Source: Methylocystis parvus OBBP (lineage in GTDB: Bacteria > Pseudomonadota > Alphaproteobacteria > Rhizobiales > Beijerinckiaceae). Taken from it: a stretch of DNA of 64,000 nt. Numbering within the stretch: position 1 is the stretch's first letter; every line of letters starts with the position of its first letter. The notes below the pieces were generated by a model. That model worked only from the letters and a program-made list of their open reading frames with translations, was not told where the DNA came from and ran no database searches. Where the stretch lies: assembly GCF_027571405.1 (NCBI RefSeq), contig NZ_CP092968.1, forward strand, positions 62,001-126,000, read 5' to 3'. Both the position numbers and the translations under genes were made by a program. Positions 1-10,182 of this stretch are shown in pieces.

Positions 1-834
1 CGCTTTGCGCTCTCGACGCTGCCGCCCGGCCGCTTCCTCATGCCCGGGGACCTCGAAGGCTCGCCCGCATTGACCTTCGCGCCGCTGCCGGTGGAGGAGG
101 GGACGGAGCTTCCGCATCGCAGTCTCGGCCGCGAAATGGAGCGTCGTTACGAAGCTTACAAAATGCATGTCGTGAAGCCGTTCTTTCGCGATCATTTCGC
201 CCGGCTCGATCGGCAGATCGTGCTCGTCGACGCGCTCTCCGCTTTGAATTCCGGCCCCGAAGCGGTGCGCGATCTCGAAAATGCGCTGACCGACGTGCTG
301 AACGCCTTCCGAACCGGGCGCTCCAATCTGATCTCTCAAATCTTCCGTCCCAAGATCGACCGCATCCTCTTCGCCGCGACCAAGGCCGATCACCTGCATC
401 ATACGAGTCACGATCGATTGGAGGCGATCCTGCGCTTGTTGACGAACCGCGCCATTTCGAAAGCGGAGGGCGTCGGCGCGTCGATCGACGTCATCGCCTT
501 GGCCGCCGTGCGCGCGACGCGTGAGGCGACGGTGCGTCACGAAGGCGAGAAGCTTTCCGCGATCGTCGGCACGCCGATCAAGGGCGAGCGCATTGGCGAC
601 GATATTTTCGACGGAATGGCGGAGGGCGCGATCTTTCCGGGCGAATTGCCGGCGGACCCGAAAGCCGTGTTTCGCGGCGACGCCCTCGCGCTCGACGAGG
701 AAGAAGCGGAGTTTCGCTTTCTGAAATTCCGTCCCCCGGTCGCAAAGCTCGCCAAAGACAATGAACCCTTGCCTTTGCCGCATATTCGGCTCGACCGCGC
801 GATGGAGTTTCTGTTCGGAGACAAGCTCGCATAG
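1..834 (+). CDS. YcjX/DUF463-family P-loop protein, C-terminal part
   Basis: The reading frame is open from base 1 to the TAG at 832-834, so the gene starts before the window. The first ATG in frame (base 40) is internal. The visible 277 residues match the C-terminal half of YcjX/DUF463 proteins, a family of predicted P-loop NTPases often found near stress or envelope genes. The FRDHFARLD segment, the LVDALSALN strand and the FAATKADHLHH stretch (a G4-like TKAD motif) are recognisable. The Walker A region lies upstream and cannot be seen. The gene converges on the ferredoxin gene that follows, with 34 bp between stops. The cellular role of the family is not established. Confidence 0.8.
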   Translation, partial: RFALSTLPPGRFLMPGDLEGSPALTFAPLPVEEGTELPHRSLGREMERRYEAYKMHVVKPFFRDHFARLDRQIVLVDALSALNSGPEAVRDLENALTDVLNAFRTGRSNLISQIFRPKIDRILFAATKADHLHHTSHDRLEAILRLLTNRAISKAEGVGASIDVIALAAVRATREATVRHEGEKLSAIVGTPIKGERIGDDIFDGMAEGAIFPGELPADPKAVFRGDALALDEEEAEFRFLKFRPPVAKLAKDNEPLPLPHIRLDRAMEFLFGDKLA

Positions 835-868
835 CGCGCGCTCACGCGGCTCAAACAAGGGGGCGGCG

Positions 869-1234
869 TCAGGCGTCGCCGGGCCTGCCGGAGAATTTCA
901 CGAGGACGTCCTCGTAGCGCGGCACGAACTGGCAGGCGAGCCGATAGCGCGGTGCGATGTCTTTCGCCTCCGCGAGGCGAATGTCCTCCGGCGTCATTTT
1001 TCCGGCGGCCGAAAGACGCGCCTTTTCCTTCTCGGTGAGAATGGAGCCCAGCAATTTTCCGGAAAGCGTCAGCACGTCGATCATGCAGTCGCCGCATTCG
1101 CCTCGGCCGCAGACATGAGGGAGCGGAATCCTGTGGGCCTCCGCCAGGGCGAGGACGTTCGACGATTCCTCATCGGCGGTGAAAATAGTGACCGGATGAG
1201 AGAGCAAAGGCGATGAGAAGGTAACGTTCGGCAT
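869..1234 (-). CDS. [2Fe-2S] ferredoxin, second copy of a tandem pair
   Basis: This 121-residue plant-type ferredoxin has the cluster ligands C42-x4-C47-x2-C50 and C101. It is the last gene of the minus-strand nifU/fix unit. It has the same length as the ferredoxin encoded just upstream (1310-1675) and is identical at roughly 60% of positions by eye, including the same MPNVTF start, so the two are a tandem duplication. Downstream of fixABCX the likely role is to carry low-potential electrons from the Fix flavoprotein complex to NifH. That role is inferred from position. The protein has no signal peptide and should be cytosolic. Confidence 0.85.
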   Translation of the reverse strand: MPNVTFSSPLLSHPVTIFTADEESSNVLALAEAHRIPLPHVCGRGECGDCMIDVLTLSGKLLGSILTEKEKARLSAAGKMTPEDIRLAEAKDIAPRYRLACQFVPRYEDVLVKFSGRPGDA

Positions 1235-1254
1235 AACGTTGCCCCATAAGAACG

Positions 1255-1299
1255 GGCGGCGACTTCACGGCCGCCGCCATTCGTGATTTCCGCATCACG
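1255..1299 (-). repeat. Two small hairpins between the tandem ferredoxin genes
   Basis: The 75-bp spacer holds an inverted repeat GGCGGC/GCCGCC (1255-1260 with 1270-1275) and a second one CGTGAT/ATCACG (1282-1287 with 1294-1299). Neither is followed by a T run on the transcribed strand, so they look like mRNA stability or processing elements rather than a terminator. Confidence 0.4.
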
Positions 1300-1309
1300 G
1301 CGACGAGCG

Positions 1310-1675
1310 TCAGGCGCCGCCCGGCTCGCCGGTGAATTTCACTAGAATGTCCTGGTCGCGGACGACATACTGACATGCGAGGCGATATTTCGGCGCAATG
1401 TCGTCGACCTCGGCGAGACGGATTTCGTCAGCGGTGATCTTGCCGAGCGACTTCAACTGCGCCTTTTCCTTTTCGGTCAGCGCCGAACCCATCGTCTTTC
1501 CGGAAAGCGTCACGACCTCGATGAGGCAGGAGCCGCATTCGCCGTCGCGGCAATCATGCGGGATCGGAATCTTATGCGCATCCGCAACAGCGAGAATGCT
1601 GGACGTGTCGCCGGCCACTGCATAGACGGTGACGTTCTTATGAAGAAGCGGCGACTGGAAAGTAACATTGGGCAT
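1310..1675 (-). CDS. [2Fe-2S] ferredoxin, first copy of a tandem pair
   Basis: This is a 121-residue [2Fe-2S] ferredoxin with ligands C42, C47, C50 and C101. The frame stays open far upstream, but the start at 1675 gives the same MPNVTF N-terminus and length as its tandem paralogue and begins 8 bp after the fixX stop. It is the gene directly downstream of fixX, so it is a good candidate for an electron carrier between FixABCX and nitrogenase reductase. The direct partner cannot be told from sequence. Confidence 0.87.
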   Translation of the reverse strand: MPNVTFQSPLLHKNVTVYAVAGDTSSILAVADAHKIPIPHDCRDGECGSCLIEVVTLSGKTMGSALTEKEKAQLKSLGKITADEIRLAEVDDIAPKYRLACQYVVRDQDILVKFTGEPGGA

Positions 1676-1683
1676 GGCGTTTC

Positions 1684-1974
1684 CTATCCGAATTTGAACA
1701 ACACGCCGAAACCGCCGCGCGGGTAGTTCCAGGTGATGTCGCCGGACTCTTCGCAGAGCACGCGGCATGTTCCGCATTCGAGGCATCCGTCTGGGGTGAT
1801 TTCGACTTGTCCGGAGCTTGTTTCGGAGTAGCATCCTGCGGGGCAGATGCGGGTCATGGCGAGGAGGTTTTCGGAGGGTTTTTCGTGGGGACGGATGGCG
1901 ATATGTGGTTTGCCGGCGTCCACGAGGTAGCGATTTTGGAAGAGTTTCTCTTCGACACGGGCGGCGAGGGACAT
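1684..1974 (-). CDS. fixX: FixX ferredoxin-like protein
   Basis: This 96-residue protein is the ferredoxin-like subunit of the FixABCX electron-bifurcating complex, which oxidises NADH, reduces quinone and drives low-potential electrons toward nitrogenase. It has C44-x3-C48 followed by C64-x2-C67-x2-C70-x3-C74. The last four have the spacing of a [4Fe-4S] site. Length and the CPAGCY and CLECGTC motifs are typical of FixX. The start at 1974 is preceded by a GGAG ribosome site. It follows fixC after about 80 bp, the longest gap inside the fix block. Confidence 0.93.
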   Translation of the reverse strand: MSLAARVEEKLFQNRYLVDAGKPHIAIRPHEKPSENLLAMTRICPAGCYSETSSGQVEITPDGCLECGTCRVLCEESGDITWNYPRGGFGVLFKFG

Positions 1975-2054
1975 GGGGGTTCTCCTCAGGCGACATTTTG
2001 TCTTTGTCTACGCAAGAACAGCGCCAACTGTTTTTGTTCCTGCGCCGGTCATTT

Positions 2055-3362
2055 TCATCTCCAGGCGCGGGCGAGTCTCCAGGCGTCGCCGAAGAGGCCG
2101 GACCATTTGCGCTGCTTGACGAAGGCGGCGATGGTGGCTTTTTCCTTGTCGATCTTCGGGGTGCCGTCGACGCGCAGGAAGTTTTCCATGGCCCTGGAGA
2201 CGAGCTGCGGATAGGCGAGGAAGTAGTTTTGCGAATTGGCGTGCAGCAGCGCCGGCATGTCTTTATATTTCTTCAGGTCCTTCATGACGAAGCTGTCGTC
2301 GAGCAGCTTTTTGTAGAGCGCCAGGTTCTGCTTGGTCATGGCGTCGCGGCGCGATTTGATCTGGAAGACCGCTTCGCCGGCGAGACGGCCGGAGGTGAGG
2401 GCGAGGTTGGAGCCTTCGCGGTGAATGGCGTTGTTGAGCTGGGCGGCGTCGCCGCAGACGACCCATCCGTCGCCGAAAAGCTCCGGAATTGTCTTATATC
2501 CGCCCTCGGGGATGAGATGGGCGGCGTATTCCTTGACTTCCGAGCCTTCGAGCAGCGGCTTGATCGAGGGATGGTTCTTGAAGGCCTCGAGCAGGCCGTA
2601 GGGCGTGTCCTTGTTCGCGGCGAAGTCGGAAACCAGACAACCCATGCCGACGGAGACGCTCTCCTTGTTGGTGTAGACGAAGCCCATGCCGGTCATGCCC
2701 TTGGAGATGACGCCGGCGGCTTCGATGACGACGCCTTCGTCGCCATGCAGATTGAAGCGCGCCTCGATCGTCTCGCGCGGCAGGAAGTGCATTTCCTTGA
2801 CCGCGAGCGCGACATGTTCGGGCCTGGGCGAGGCGCGCAGGCCGGCGCGCGCGCCCAGGAGGCCGTTGACGCCTTCGCAGAGCACGACGACGTCGGCGAA
2901 GATGGTCCCGCCGGCGCGGTCCGTGCGCACGCCGATGACCTTGCCATAGGCGTCGCTGACGAGCTCCGTCACCGTCGTCTCGCAGATCACGATCGCGCCC
3001 TGCGACTGGACCTCCTTGGAGAACCAGCGGTCGAATTGCGAGCGGATGATCGTGTAGCGGTTCGGCCTGTCCTCGTTGAAGTCGTCATTGCGATATTGCA
3101 GGCCGGTATGGGAGCGTTCGCCCATCATCCAGAAGCGCTGCTCGACGAGATGGCGCTCCAGCGGCGCCTCCTCGCGGAAGTTCGGGATGATCTTCTCGAC
3201 CATCTCGGCGTAGAGGATCGCGCCCTGCACATTCTTCGAGCCGGGATATTCCCCGCGCTCGATCTGCAGCACTTTGAGGCCGCGGGACGCCATGGCGTGC
3301 GCGGCGGCGTTGCCGGCCATTCCGGCGCCGATCACGATCGCGTCGAACCGTTCTTCGATCAT
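2055..3362 (-). CDS. fixC: FixC flavoprotein (ETF-quinone oxidoreductase-like)
   Basis: This 435-residue FAD protein is homologous to electron-transfer-flavoprotein:quinone oxidoreductase and passes electrons from FixAB to quinone and FixX. The N-terminal dinucleotide fold reads [13 protein letters not shown], and the second FAD motif WVVCGDAAQ is in the C-terminal third. An ATG 12 bp further upstream (3374) is in frame. I chose the ATG at 3362 because a GGAG lies 6-7 bases before it, inside the alternative start. It sits between fixB and fixX in the usual fixABCX order. Confidence 0.93.
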   Translation of the reverse strand: MIEERFDAIVIGAGMAGNAAAHAMASRGLKVLQIERGEYPGSKNVQGAILYAEMVEKIIPNFREEAPLERHLVEQRFWMMGERSHTGLQYRNDDFNEDRPNRYTIIRSQFDRWFSKEVQSQGAIVICETTVTELVSDAYGKVIGVRTDRAGGTIFADVVVLCEGVNGLLGARAGLRASPRPEHVALAVKEMHFLPRETIEARFNLHGDEGVVIEAAGVISKGMTGMGFVYTNKESVSVGMGCLVSDFAANKDTPYGLLEAFKNHPSIKPLLEGSEVKEYAAHLIPEGGYKTIPELFGDGWVVCGDAAQLNNAIHREGSNLALTSGRLAGEAVFQIKSRRDAMTKQNLALYKKLLDDSFVMKDLKKYKDMPALLHANSQNYFLAYPQLVSRAMENFLRVDGTPKIDKEKATIAAFVKQRKWSGLFGDAWRLARAWR

Positions 3363-3417
3363 GGCAGTCTCCATTCACATGCCGCCGGCGTCCCGCCAGG
3401 CGAATTGAAATTGTTCA

Positions 3418-4509
3418 TCAGCCGGCGAGCCGGTCGCGCTGATGGGGCGAGAGCCGCGCGCGGAAGGCTTCGGTGAGCGCCGGCAGCAGGCGGATGGCGT
3501 CCGTCGCGACGCCGATATGCGCGAAGTCGAAGATCGGCGCGTTCCTGTCGGTGTTGACGGCGACGATGCAATCGGCCCCTTCGACGCCGACGCGATGCTG
3601 GATCGCGCCGGAGATGCCGGCGGCGATATAGAGCTTCGGCCGGATCGTCTTGCCGGTCTGGCCGATCTGGCGGTCGGAGGACAGCCAGCCCTTCTGCACG
3701 ACGGGGCGCGAGCAGCCGAATTCCGCGCCGAGCACGGCGGCGAGATTCTTGACGAGCTGGAAATTCTCGGCGCTGCCGAGCCCCATGCCGCCGGCGACGA
3801 CGATGTCGGCGAAAGCGAGATTGCTCTTGTTGGAGTCGCGGTCGGGGATGAAGCGCAGCAGCTTGGTGATGATCTCGTCTTCCGAGAGATCGGGCGTGAA
3901 GGCCACGATCCGGCCGAGGCGGTCGGCGACGCGCGCCGGCATCGGCATGACGCGCGGCCGCACCGTCGCCATTTGCGGGCGATAGTTCAGCGTATAGATC
4001 GTGCAGAGCAGCGAGCCGCCGAAGGTCGGGCGCGTCGCGGCGAGCGAGCCGTCGGCGTCGACGGCGAGCTCGGTGCAGTCGGCGGTGAGGCCGGTGAGCA
4101 GCGTCGTCGCGACGGAGCCCGCGAGGTCGCGGCCGAGATTGGTCGCGCCGAGCAGCAGGATCTCCGGCTTGTGCGTGTTGACGAGCTGCGTCATCGCCCT
4201 GGCGTAGGACTCGTTGCGATAGTCGGCGAGCACCGGATGTTCGACGAGATAAGCGAGGTCCGCGCCGTAGCGGAAAGCTTCCGCCGCCGCTTCCTTCGTC
4301 GCGTCGGGGCCGCCGAGAACCACGGCCGCGAGCTCGACGCCGAGCTTGTCGGCCAGCTTGCGGCCTTCGCCGAGCAGCTCCCAGGAGACGGGATGAACGT
4401 CGCCGCGCTCCTGCTCGATGAAGACCCAGACATGCTTATAGTCGCGGAAATGTTCCGGGAGCTCTTTCTTCGCGCTGGCGCGGGCGGCGGGCGGAGGGGT
4501 GGCGGACAT
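3418..4509 (-). CDS. fixB: FixB, ETF alpha-like subunit
   Basis: This 363-residue FixB/ETF-alpha protein has the N-terminal ETF fold ([12 protein letters not shown] onward, residues about 18-200) and the C-terminal FAD-binding ETF-alpha domain with [13 protein letters not shown] and [11 protein letters not shown]. It pairs with FixA to form the bifurcating flavoprotein. The frame is open upstream of 4509, but that ATG has AGGAG 7 bases before it and lies 11 bp after the fixA stop. The first 15 residues are an unusual Ala/Pro-rich leader. Confidence 0.93.
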   Translation of the reverse strand: MSATPPPAARASAKKELPEHFRDYKHVWVFIEQERGDVHPVSWELLGEGRKLADKLGVELAAVVLGGPDATKEAAAEAFRYGADLAYLVEHPVLADYRNESYARAMTQLVNTHKPEILLLGATNLGRDLAGSVATTLLTGLTADCTELAVDADGSLAATRPTFGGSLLCTIYTLNYRPQMATVRPRVMPMPARVADRLGRIVAFTPDLSEDEIITKLLRFIPDRDSNKSNLAFADIVVAGGMGLGSAENFQLVKNLAAVLGAEFGCSRPVVQKGWLSSDRQIGQTGKTIRPKLYIAAGISGAIQHRVGVEGADCIVAVNTDRNAPIFDFAHIGVATDAIRLLPALTEAFRARLSPHQRDRLAG

Positions 4510-4520
4510 CGTCGGCTCCT

Positions 4521-5372
4521 TTAGAGTCCGGAAGCAAGCTTGGTCATATCGGCCTCGAGCGCGGGATGGCGTCCGAAGATGGCGGCGATCAGCGCCTCCG
4601 AGGATTCGGCGGCGTTCTTGCCGGGCTCCACGAAGGCGGCCTTCTCGGAGCGCGGGGCGGGCGCGAAGACTTTCTTGACGATGGTCGGCGAGCCCTTCAG
4701 GCCGCATTTTGTGAGGTCCTGGATCTCGGCGTCCTTCGCGCTCCAGGTGACGATTTCGGCGCGCGCGGCGCGCAGCGTGTCGGCGAGGGCGCCGCGGCGC
4801 ACCTCATTGGAGCCCTCGAGCATGGCGATGAGGCAGGGCATGGCGGTCTTGAGCAGCTGCACGCCGCCTTCGGCGCGGCGCTCGACGACGAGCTCGCCCT
4901 TGTCGGGATCGCATTCGACGACCTTGGAGACGTAAGTGAGCTGCAGCAGGCCGAGGCGCTTGGCGACGCCCGGGCCGACCTGCGCGGTGTCGCCGTCGAT
5001 CGTCTGCTTGCCGGTGAAGACGATGTCCTGCTTGCCGAAGGTCTGCTCGATCTTGCGGATGGCCTGCGCCAGCGCATAGGTCGTCGCCAGCGTGTCGGAG
5101 CCGGCGAAGAAGCGGTCGGTCAGCAGCACGGCGCGGTCGGCGCCGATGGCGAGCGCCTTGCGCAGCGACTCCGCCGCCATGGGCGGGCCCATGGTCAGCA
5201 CGGTCACTTCGCCGCCGAACTTGTCGCGCAGCCGCAGCGCCTCTTCGAGCGAGAAGAGGTCGTAAGGGTTGATGATCGTCGGCACGCCCTGCCGCATGAT
5301 CGTATTGGTGACGGGATGCACGCGGATCTGCGCGCTGTCCGGAACCTGCTTGATGCAAACGAGGATTTTCAT
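4521..5372 (-). CDS. fixA: FixA, ETF beta-like subunit
   Basis: This 283-residue ETF-beta homologue begins [18 protein letters not shown], the standard FixA N-terminus, and contains the ETF-beta signature region around [20 protein letters not shown]. Together with FixB it takes electrons from NADH and bifurcates them. It follows nifW by 14 bp and precedes fixB by 11 bp, so the fix genes are read from the same unit as nifU-S-V-P-W, presumably from the sigma-54 promoter near 10190. Confidence 0.94.
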   Translation of the reverse strand: MKILVCIKQVPDSAQIRVHPVTNTIMRQGVPTIINPYDLFSLEEALRLRDKFGGEVTVLTMGPPMAAESLRKALAIGADRAVLLTDRFFAGSDTLATTYALAQAIRKIEQTFGKQDIVFTGKQTIDGDTAQVGPGVAKRLGLLQLTYVSKVVECDPDKGELVVERRAEGGVQLLKTAMPCLIAMLEGSNEVRRGALADTLRAARAEIVTWSAKDAEIQDLTKCGLKGSPTIVKKVFAPAPRSEKAAFVEPGKNAAESSEALIAAIFGRHPALEADMTKLASGL

Positions 5373-5386
5373 GTCTTCTGCCTCGA

Positions 5387-5722
5387 TCAGTCGGGATTGC
5401 CGGTCAGGGTGGTCAGGGGAACGAAAGGCTTCGCCGGTTCGGCCTTGGGTTTGATCGCGTCCTTGTGCACCTTGAAGACGCGCTCCGCGATCGGAGACGA
5501 GGAGACGAAATCGTCATAGGCTTTCGTCAGCGTCTCCTTGCAGGCGGCGCGCGCTTCCTCGTCCGTCGCGCCGTCGAGATCGTTCTTCGCGAGATATTCT
5601 CCCATGCGCCGCAGGATATGGAGGCGGGCGACGCGCACCACGGCGGGCTCGTATTCGACGCCGAGCGCTTCGAAGAAATCTTCGGCGGAATGAAGCTTCC
5701 GCAACTCGTCGAATACGCTCAT
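5387..5722 (-). CDS. nifW: NifW, nitrogenase-stabilising/protective protein
   Basis: This 111-residue NifW begins [20 protein letters not shown], which matches the family core, with [21 protein letters not shown] and the conserved C-terminal VFKVH segment. NifW associates with the MoFe protein and is linked to its maturation or protection from oxygen. The frame is open much further upstream, but the true start at 5722 overlaps the nifP stop in an ATGA arrangement, which indicates translational coupling. Confidence 0.93.
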   Translation of the reverse strand: MSVFDELRKLHSAEDFFEALGVEYEPAVVRVARLHILRRMGEYLAKNDLDGATDEEARAACKETLTKAYDDFVSSSPIAERVFKVHKDAIKPKAEPAKPFVPLTTLTGNPD

Positions 5723-6465
5723 GGCTTCGTCTCCTTCTCGCCGCTCTTCAGCGACGCGTCGTTTTTGCGCGCCTGCAGATGGGCGAGACGCGCTTCCAGA
5801 AAATCGATGCGGTCGATCAGCACCGAGATGGCGTCGCCCACCGGATCGGGGATGAGATGATGTTCGAGATCGATGCGCCCGTCGGGGCCGGAGCGCCGGC
5901 GCTCGACCTTGACGATGCGGCCGGGAATGCCGACGACGGTCATTTCGGGCGCGACATCCTCGATCACGACGGAGTTGGCGCCGATGCGCGCGCGGGCGCC
6001 GACCGTGATGGGGCCGAGGATCTTGGCGCCGGCGCCGACAAGGACGCCGCTTTCGATCGTCGGATGACGCTTGCCCGGCGCCCATGAGGTGCCGCCCAGC
6101 GTCACGCCGTGATAAAGCGTGACGTCGTCTTCTATGACCGACGTCTCGCCGATGACGACGCCCGCGCCGTGATCGATGAAGAGCCGCTCGCCGATGGTCG
6201 CGCCGGGATGAATGTCGATATTGGTCGCGAGGCGCGCGAACCAGGAGAGGAAGCGCGCCGGAAATTTGACGCCGCGGCGCCACAGGCCGTTGGCGACGCG
6301 ATACAGCAGGATCGCGTGAACGCCCGGATAGAATAGGGCGACTTCGAGCGAGTTGCGCGCGGCCGGGTCCCGCTGAAGCACGCAGGCGACGTCGCCCCTG
6401 AGCCTGGCGAAGAGGCCAGGCGCGGCTTTCCTTGGAGATATGCCGGCGGAAGCGACGAGCGTCAT
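5719..6465 (-). CDS. nifP: Serine O-acetyltransferase, nif-linked (NifP/CysE)
   Basis: This 248-residue serine acetyltransferase makes O-acetylserine for cysteine synthesis, which feeds NifS/NifU Fe-S assembly. The hexapeptide left-handed beta-helix runs from about residue 85 to 200 ([39 protein letters not shown] in part). The His-Gly acceptor site [10 protein letters not shown] is present. The ATG at 6465 overlaps the nifV stop as ATGA and has a strong GGAGG 6-7 bases upstream. A start 15 bp earlier is less likely. A housekeeping cysE probably exists elsewhere, and this copy would meet nitrogen-fixation demand. Confidence 0.88.
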   Translation of the reverse strand: MTLVASAGISPRKAAPGLFARLRGDVACVLQRDPAARNSLEVALFYPGVHAILLYRVANGLWRRGVKFPARFLSWFARLATNIDIHPGATIGERLFIDHGAGVVIGETSVIEDDVTLYHGVTLGGTSWAPGKRHPTIESGVLVGAGAKILGPITVGARARIGANSVVIEDVAPEMTVVGIPGRIVKVERRRSGPDGRIDLEHHLIPDPVGDAISVLIDRIDFLEARLAHLQARKNDASLKSGEKETKP

Positions 6466-7601
6466 TTTACGCCTCCGCACGCGCTTTTGAAGAAATTGGC
6501 GAGTTCGCGCTTCGTCATCGGAGCCGCCTTCTCATTGGCGCGCTGCCGGATCTGCGCCAGCAGCGTCGTCGCAAGATCCCGGTCGATGTCGAAGCCGAGC
6601 TCCTCTCCCTTGCGCTTCAGCGCGGCGACGCCGGAATGCTTGGCCAGCACCACGGTGTTGCGGCGGCCGAGACGCGCCGGATCAATGCCCTGATAGGTGC
6701 GGGCGTCCTTGAGAAGCGCGGCGACGTGGATGCCGGATTCATGCGTGAACACGTCGGCGCCGACAATGGCCTTGGCGCGGCCGATGCGCCGCCGCGCCGC
6801 CTTCGCGACGAGCCTGGCGAGCGCGTGCAGCCTGTCGATGCGCATATTGGTTTGTCCGCGCGCGACATGGCCGAGCGCGACGGCGACCTCTTCGAGCGGG
6901 GCGTTGCCGGCGCGTTCGCCCAATCCCAGCACGGTGACCGACGCATGCGTCGCGCCGGCGCGGATCGCGGCGAGCGTATTGGCGGTGGCGAGGCCGACAT
7001 CGTCATGGCCGTGAAACTCGATCGGCAGGTCGGTCTCCTGACGGATATGGGCGATCGCTTCATAGGTCGAAAACGGGTCGAGCGCGCCGAGCGTATCGGC
7101 GAAGCGGTAGCGCCAGGCGCCGGCCTCGGCCGCCGCGCGCAGAATGACGCCGATGTCGCGGGGATCCGCGCGCGAGGAGTCCTCGCCGCCCATGGCGACG
7201 GAGAGGCCGCGTTCGCGGGCGTAGGAGACGACGGCGCGCACGCGCTCGGCCAGCGTCGCGACGTCGACGCCGAGCTTGACGGAAATCTGCAGCCGCGACA
7301 TCGGCGCGGAGATGTTGACATGAGAGACGCCGGCCGCGAGCGCGGCGTCGACGTCGGCCTTGTTGAGGCGGCACCAGGCCATGACGCGGACGGGAAGGTT
7401 TTCGCCGACGATCGCGCCGATCGCCTCGATCTCGTCGCGGCCCATGGCGGGCGTGCCGGCCTCGATCTCGTCCGCCCCCGCGCCGGCCAGCGCTTTCGCG
7501 ATGGCGACCTTGTCGCGCGCCGTGAAGGCGACGCGGGGCGCCTGCTCGCCGTCGCGCAGCGTCGTGTCGTTGATGAAGATGCGGGGGCAGTCGACGTTCA
7601 C
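6462..7601 (-). CDS. nifV: Homocitrate synthase NifV
   Basis: This 379-residue NifV condenses acetyl-CoA and 2-oxoglutarate into homocitrate, the organic ligand of FeMo-cofactor. It shows the DRE-TIM signature [17 protein letters not shown] near residues 10-26 and the metal-binding [14 protein letters not shown] motif. Presence of nifV suggests cofactor can be made without a plant host. It overlaps nifP by 4 bp and follows nifS by 9 bp. Confidence 0.95.
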   Translation of the reverse strand: MNVDCPRIFINDTTLRDGEQAPRVAFTARDKVAIAKALAGAGADEIEAGTPAMGRDEIEAIGAIVGENLPVRVMAWCRLNKADVDAALAAGVSHVNISAPMSRLQISVKLGVDVATLAERVRAVVSYARERGLSVAMGGEDSSRADPRDIGVILRAAAEAGAWRYRFADTLGALDPFSTYEAIAHIRQETDLPIEFHGHDDVGLATANTLAAIRAGATHASVTVLGLGERAGNAPLEEVAVALGHVARGQTNMRIDRLHALARLVAKAARRRIGRAKAIVGADVFTHESGIHVAALLKDARTYQGIDPARLGRRNTVVLAKHSGVAALKRKGEELGFDIDRDLATTLLAQIRQRANEKAAPMTKRELANFFKSACGGVK

Positions 7602-7610
7602 GGCTTTAAC

Positions 7611-8813
7611 TCACGCATAGACCGGTTTGAACTCGTTCGGCCCCTTATTGGCGCCGGCCCAGAAAGGCGACAGCTCGCGGAGCTTTTCGAGGATTTTGGG
7701 CAGCGTCTCGATCACCTGATCGACATCTTCGGGGACATTGTCGCGCGAGAAGGAGAAGCGGATCGAGCCATGCGCCGCGGTGAAGGGCACGTTCATCGCC
7801 TTCATCACATGCGACGGCTCGAGCGAACCCGAGGTGCAGGCCGAGCCCGACGAGGCGGCGACGCCATTGCGCGTCAGATGCAGCAGGATCGCTTCGCCCT
7901 CGACATATTCGAAGGCGATGTTCGTCGTGTTCGGCAGGCGCTCGCGAATGTCGCCATTGACGAAGCAGTTGGGCACGCGCTGCAGGATGGCGTTCTCCAG
8001 CCGGTCGCGCAGCTCCTTCACGCGCGTCTGCTCTTCCGCCATATGCGCGATGGCGAGCTCCGCCGCCTTGCCGAGGCCGATAATGCCCGGCGCGTTCTCC
8101 GTGCCGGCGCGGCGTCCGCGCTCCTGATGGCCGCCGCGCAGCAGCGGCTTGAAGCGCGCGCCGCGCTTGACGTAAAGCGCGCCGATCCCCTTGGGCGCAT
8201 GCAGCTTGTGGCCGGAAAGCGACAGCATGTCGATCGCGCCGCCCTTGAGCACGATCGGAACCTTGCCGACGGCCTGCACCGCGTCCGTATGAAACAGCGC
8301 GCCGACTTCCTTGGCGAGTTCGGCGAGGGCTTCGATCGGGAAGATCGTGCCGGTCTCGTTATTCGCCCACATCAGGGTGACGAGGGCGACCTTGTCGGTG
8401 AGCGCGGCGCGATAGGCTTCGAGATCGAGACGGCCGAGCGAGTCGACGCCGATATAATGCACCTTGGCGCGGCCGGTCTTTTCGAGATGCTGGCAGAGCG
8501 CCAGCACCGCGGGATGCTCGACCGCGCTGGTGACGATCTCGTCGCGGCCCGGCATGGCTTCGAGCGCCGACAGAATGGCGGTATTGTCCGCCTCCGTCCC
8601 GCTCGCCGTATAGATGATCTCGTGATCATGTTCGGCGCCGAGCAATTGCTGGAGCTGCTGGCGCGCCTTCTTCACCGACTGGCCGACGCTCGCGCCGAAG
8701 GAATGGATCGACGAGGGATTGCCGAACTGCTCCGTGAAAAAGGGAAGCATGGCCTCGACGACGGCGGGATCGACCCGGGTCGTCGCATTATTGTCGAGAT
8801 AGACTGGACGCAT
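7611..8813 (-). CDS. nifS: Cysteine desulfurase NifS
   Basis: This 400-residue PLP enzyme releases sulfur from cysteine for NifU. The PLP lysine is K203 in SLSGHKLHAPKG, the cofactor histidine region TSAVEHPAV is present, and the persulfide cysteine is C326 in SSGSACTSGS. The length is as expected for NifS (about 400). It follows nifU by 10 bp, and the nifU-S pair is the dedicated Fe-S factory of the island. Confidence 0.96.
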   Translation of the reverse strand: MRPVYLDNNATTRVDPAVVEAMLPFFTEQFGNPSSIHSFGASVGQSVKKARQQLQQLLGAEHDHEIIYTASGTEADNTAILSALEAMPGRDEIVTSAVEHPAVLALCQHLEKTGRAKVHYIGVDSLGRLDLEAYRAALTDKVALVTLMWANNETGTIFPIEALAELAKEVGALFHTDAVQAVGKVPIVLKGGAIDMLSLSGHKLHAPKGIGALYVKRGARFKPLLRGGHQERGRRAGTENAPGIIGLGKAAELAIAHMAEEQTRVKELRDRLENAILQRVPNCFVNGDIRERLPNTTNIAFEYVEGEAILLHLTRNGVAASSGSACTSGSLEPSHVMKAMNVPFTAAHGSIRFSFSRDNVPEDVDQVIETLPKILEKLRELSPFWAGANKGPNEFKPVYA

Positions 8814-8823
8814 GGCCGTTCCC

Positions 8824-9807
8824 TCAATGCGCGTGGGATTTGACGGGGATGACGCGGATCGTCATGCCCAGCTTGGCGATGAGCCGCTCCTGAATGCCCG
8901 AGACGGTGACGCTCGCCATCTGGCAGCCCATGCAGGCGCCCTTGAGGCTCACCATCACATTGGCGCCGTCAATGTCGATCAGCTCGCAGTCGCCGCCGTC
9001 CTTCTTGAGATACGGACGCAGCTCCTCGATCGCTTCCTCGATGAGGCGGATCTTCTTCAGATTGGTCATGCCGGCGGAAGGCGGCGGCAAAGGCGAAGCG
9101 GGCGCGAGCGGCGAGGCCGGCGGCGCGGCGGCTTCCTTCTCCGCTTCCTTCCTGGCTTTCGCTTTCGCCTTGATCTCGCCCGCATCCGCGACGCCGAGGC
9201 GATAGGCCTCATGCGCGGCGAGAACGCCCTCGGCGACGAGCGCGGCGTTCACCCCGGCGAGCAACTCCTCGAGCTTGTCGAAACAGGTGAGGCAGCCGCC
9301 GCCGGCCTTGGTGTAGTCGGTGATCTGTTCGATCGACGTCAGCCTGTTCATGCGGATGGCGCGCTCGATCACGCCTTCGTCGACGCCGAAGCATTTGCAG
9401 ACGAGCGCGCCCTCCTCGTGATCGTCCCGCCATTCCTCGCCGCGGAAATTGGCGATCGCCGCCTGCAAAGCCTCATAGCCCATCACCGAGCAGTGCATCT
9501 TCTCCGGCGGCAGCCCGCCAAGAAAATCCGCGATGTCCTGATTGGTGATCGTGACCGCTTCCTCAAGCGTCTTGCCGATGATCAGCTCGGTGAGCGCGGA
9601 AGAGGAGGCGATGGCGGAGCCGCAGCCGAAGGTCTGGAACTTCGCTTCCTGGATGACTTCCGTCTCGGGATCGACTTTCATCATCAGCTTCAGCGCGTCG
9701 CCGCAGGAGATCGCGCCGACCTCGCCGACCGCGTTCGCCTCGCCGAGAACGCCGGCGTTCTTCGGATTGAAGAAATAGTCCTTGACCTTGTCCGAGTAGT
9801 CCCACAT
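8824..9807 (-). CDS. nifU: Fe-S scaffold protein NifU
   Basis: This is a full three-domain NifU of 327 residues. The IscU-like scaffold has C35, C62 and C106. The central permanent [2Fe-2S] domain has C137, C139, C172 and C175. The C-terminal Nfu domain has C292-x2-C295. A flexible Ala/Pro/Lys-rich linker (about 212-246) precedes the Nfu part. All cysteines expected for Azotobacter-type NifU are present, with the same numbering in the first two domains. It builds clusters for NifH and for NifB-dependent cofactor synthesis. Confidence 0.96.
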   Translation of the reverse strand: MWDYSDKVKDYFFNPKNAGVLGEANAVGEVGAISCGDALKLMMKVDPETEVIQEAKFQTFGCGSAIASSSALTELIIGKTLEEAVTITNQDIADFLGGLPPEKMHCSVMGYEALQAAIANFRGEEWRDDHEEGALVCKCFGVDEGVIERAIRMNRLTSIEQITDYTKAGGGCLTCFDKLEELLAGVNAALVAEGVLAAHEAYRLGVADAGEIKAKAKARKEAEKEAAAPPASPLAPASPLPPPSAGMTNLKKIRLIEEAIEELRPYLKKDGGDCELIDIDGANVMVSLKGACMGCQMASVTVSGIQERLIAKLGMTIRVIPVKSHAH

Positions 9808-9822
9808 CGCCGCCTCCTTGCG

Positions 9823-10143
9823 TCAACCGAAAGATTTGCCGCAGGAGCAGCTCGATTTGGCTTGCGGATTGTCGAAGGTGAAACCCGAGCCTTCCAGCCC
9901 GATCACAAAGTCGATCTTCGTGCCGTCGAGATAAGACAGCGAGCCCTCCTCAACAAACACCTTCACCCCGTCCGTCGTGAACACATGGTCGTTCGGGTCC
10001 GCCTCGTTCACCAGGCCCATCATGTATTTGAGCCCCGCGCACCCCCCAGCCTCAACCATGATCCGCAACCCCTCAACCTCCTGGCCCGCCCCAGCCATCG
10101 CCGTCCGTACCGCCGTAACAGCGCTATCCGTCAATTGGATCAT
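9823..10143 (-). CDS. IscA/HesB-type Fe-S carrier, first gene of the nifU unit
   Basis: This 106-residue A-type carrier has the three ligands C35, C99 and C101 (GGCAGL and SCSCGKSFG). The ATG at 10143 has GGGAG about 8 bases upstream. A longer in-frame start 33 bp earlier would lie inside the predicted leader and is rejected. It lies 15 bp before nifU and immediately downstream of a sigma-54 promoter, so it is the first gene of the iscA-nifU-S-V-P-W-fixABCX-fdx-fdx unit. A second A-type carrier is encoded at 26280. Confidence 0.9.
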   Translation of the reverse strand: MIQLTDSAVTAVRTAMAGAGQEVEGLRIMVEAGGCAGLKYMMGLVNEADPNDHVFTTDGVKVFVEEGSLSYLDGTKIDFVIGLEGSGFTFDNPQAKSSCSCGKSFG

Positions 10144-10182
10144 TAGACAGCTCCCTTTTGCAGATGTCTTGCTCAAGGGTTA

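Noticed and set aside
869-1675. The two ferredoxin genes as a recent or assembly duplication
   Set aside because: They differ at roughly 40% of residues and have distinct flanks, so they are an old tandem pair, not an artefact.
1676-1996. A 228-codon frame joining an Arg-rich leader to the ferredoxin at 1310
   Set aside because: The leader overlaps fixX in another frame and has no homology. The ferredoxin starts at 1675 like its paralogue.
6432-8843. An 803-codon open frame on the plus strand antisense to nifV and nifS
   Set aside because: It is Arg/Ala/Asp/Gly-rich with no recognisable fold, mirrors the codon pattern of conserved genes on the other strand, and similar long frames oppose fixC, nifE, nifK, nifD and nifB. 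High GC content explains them.
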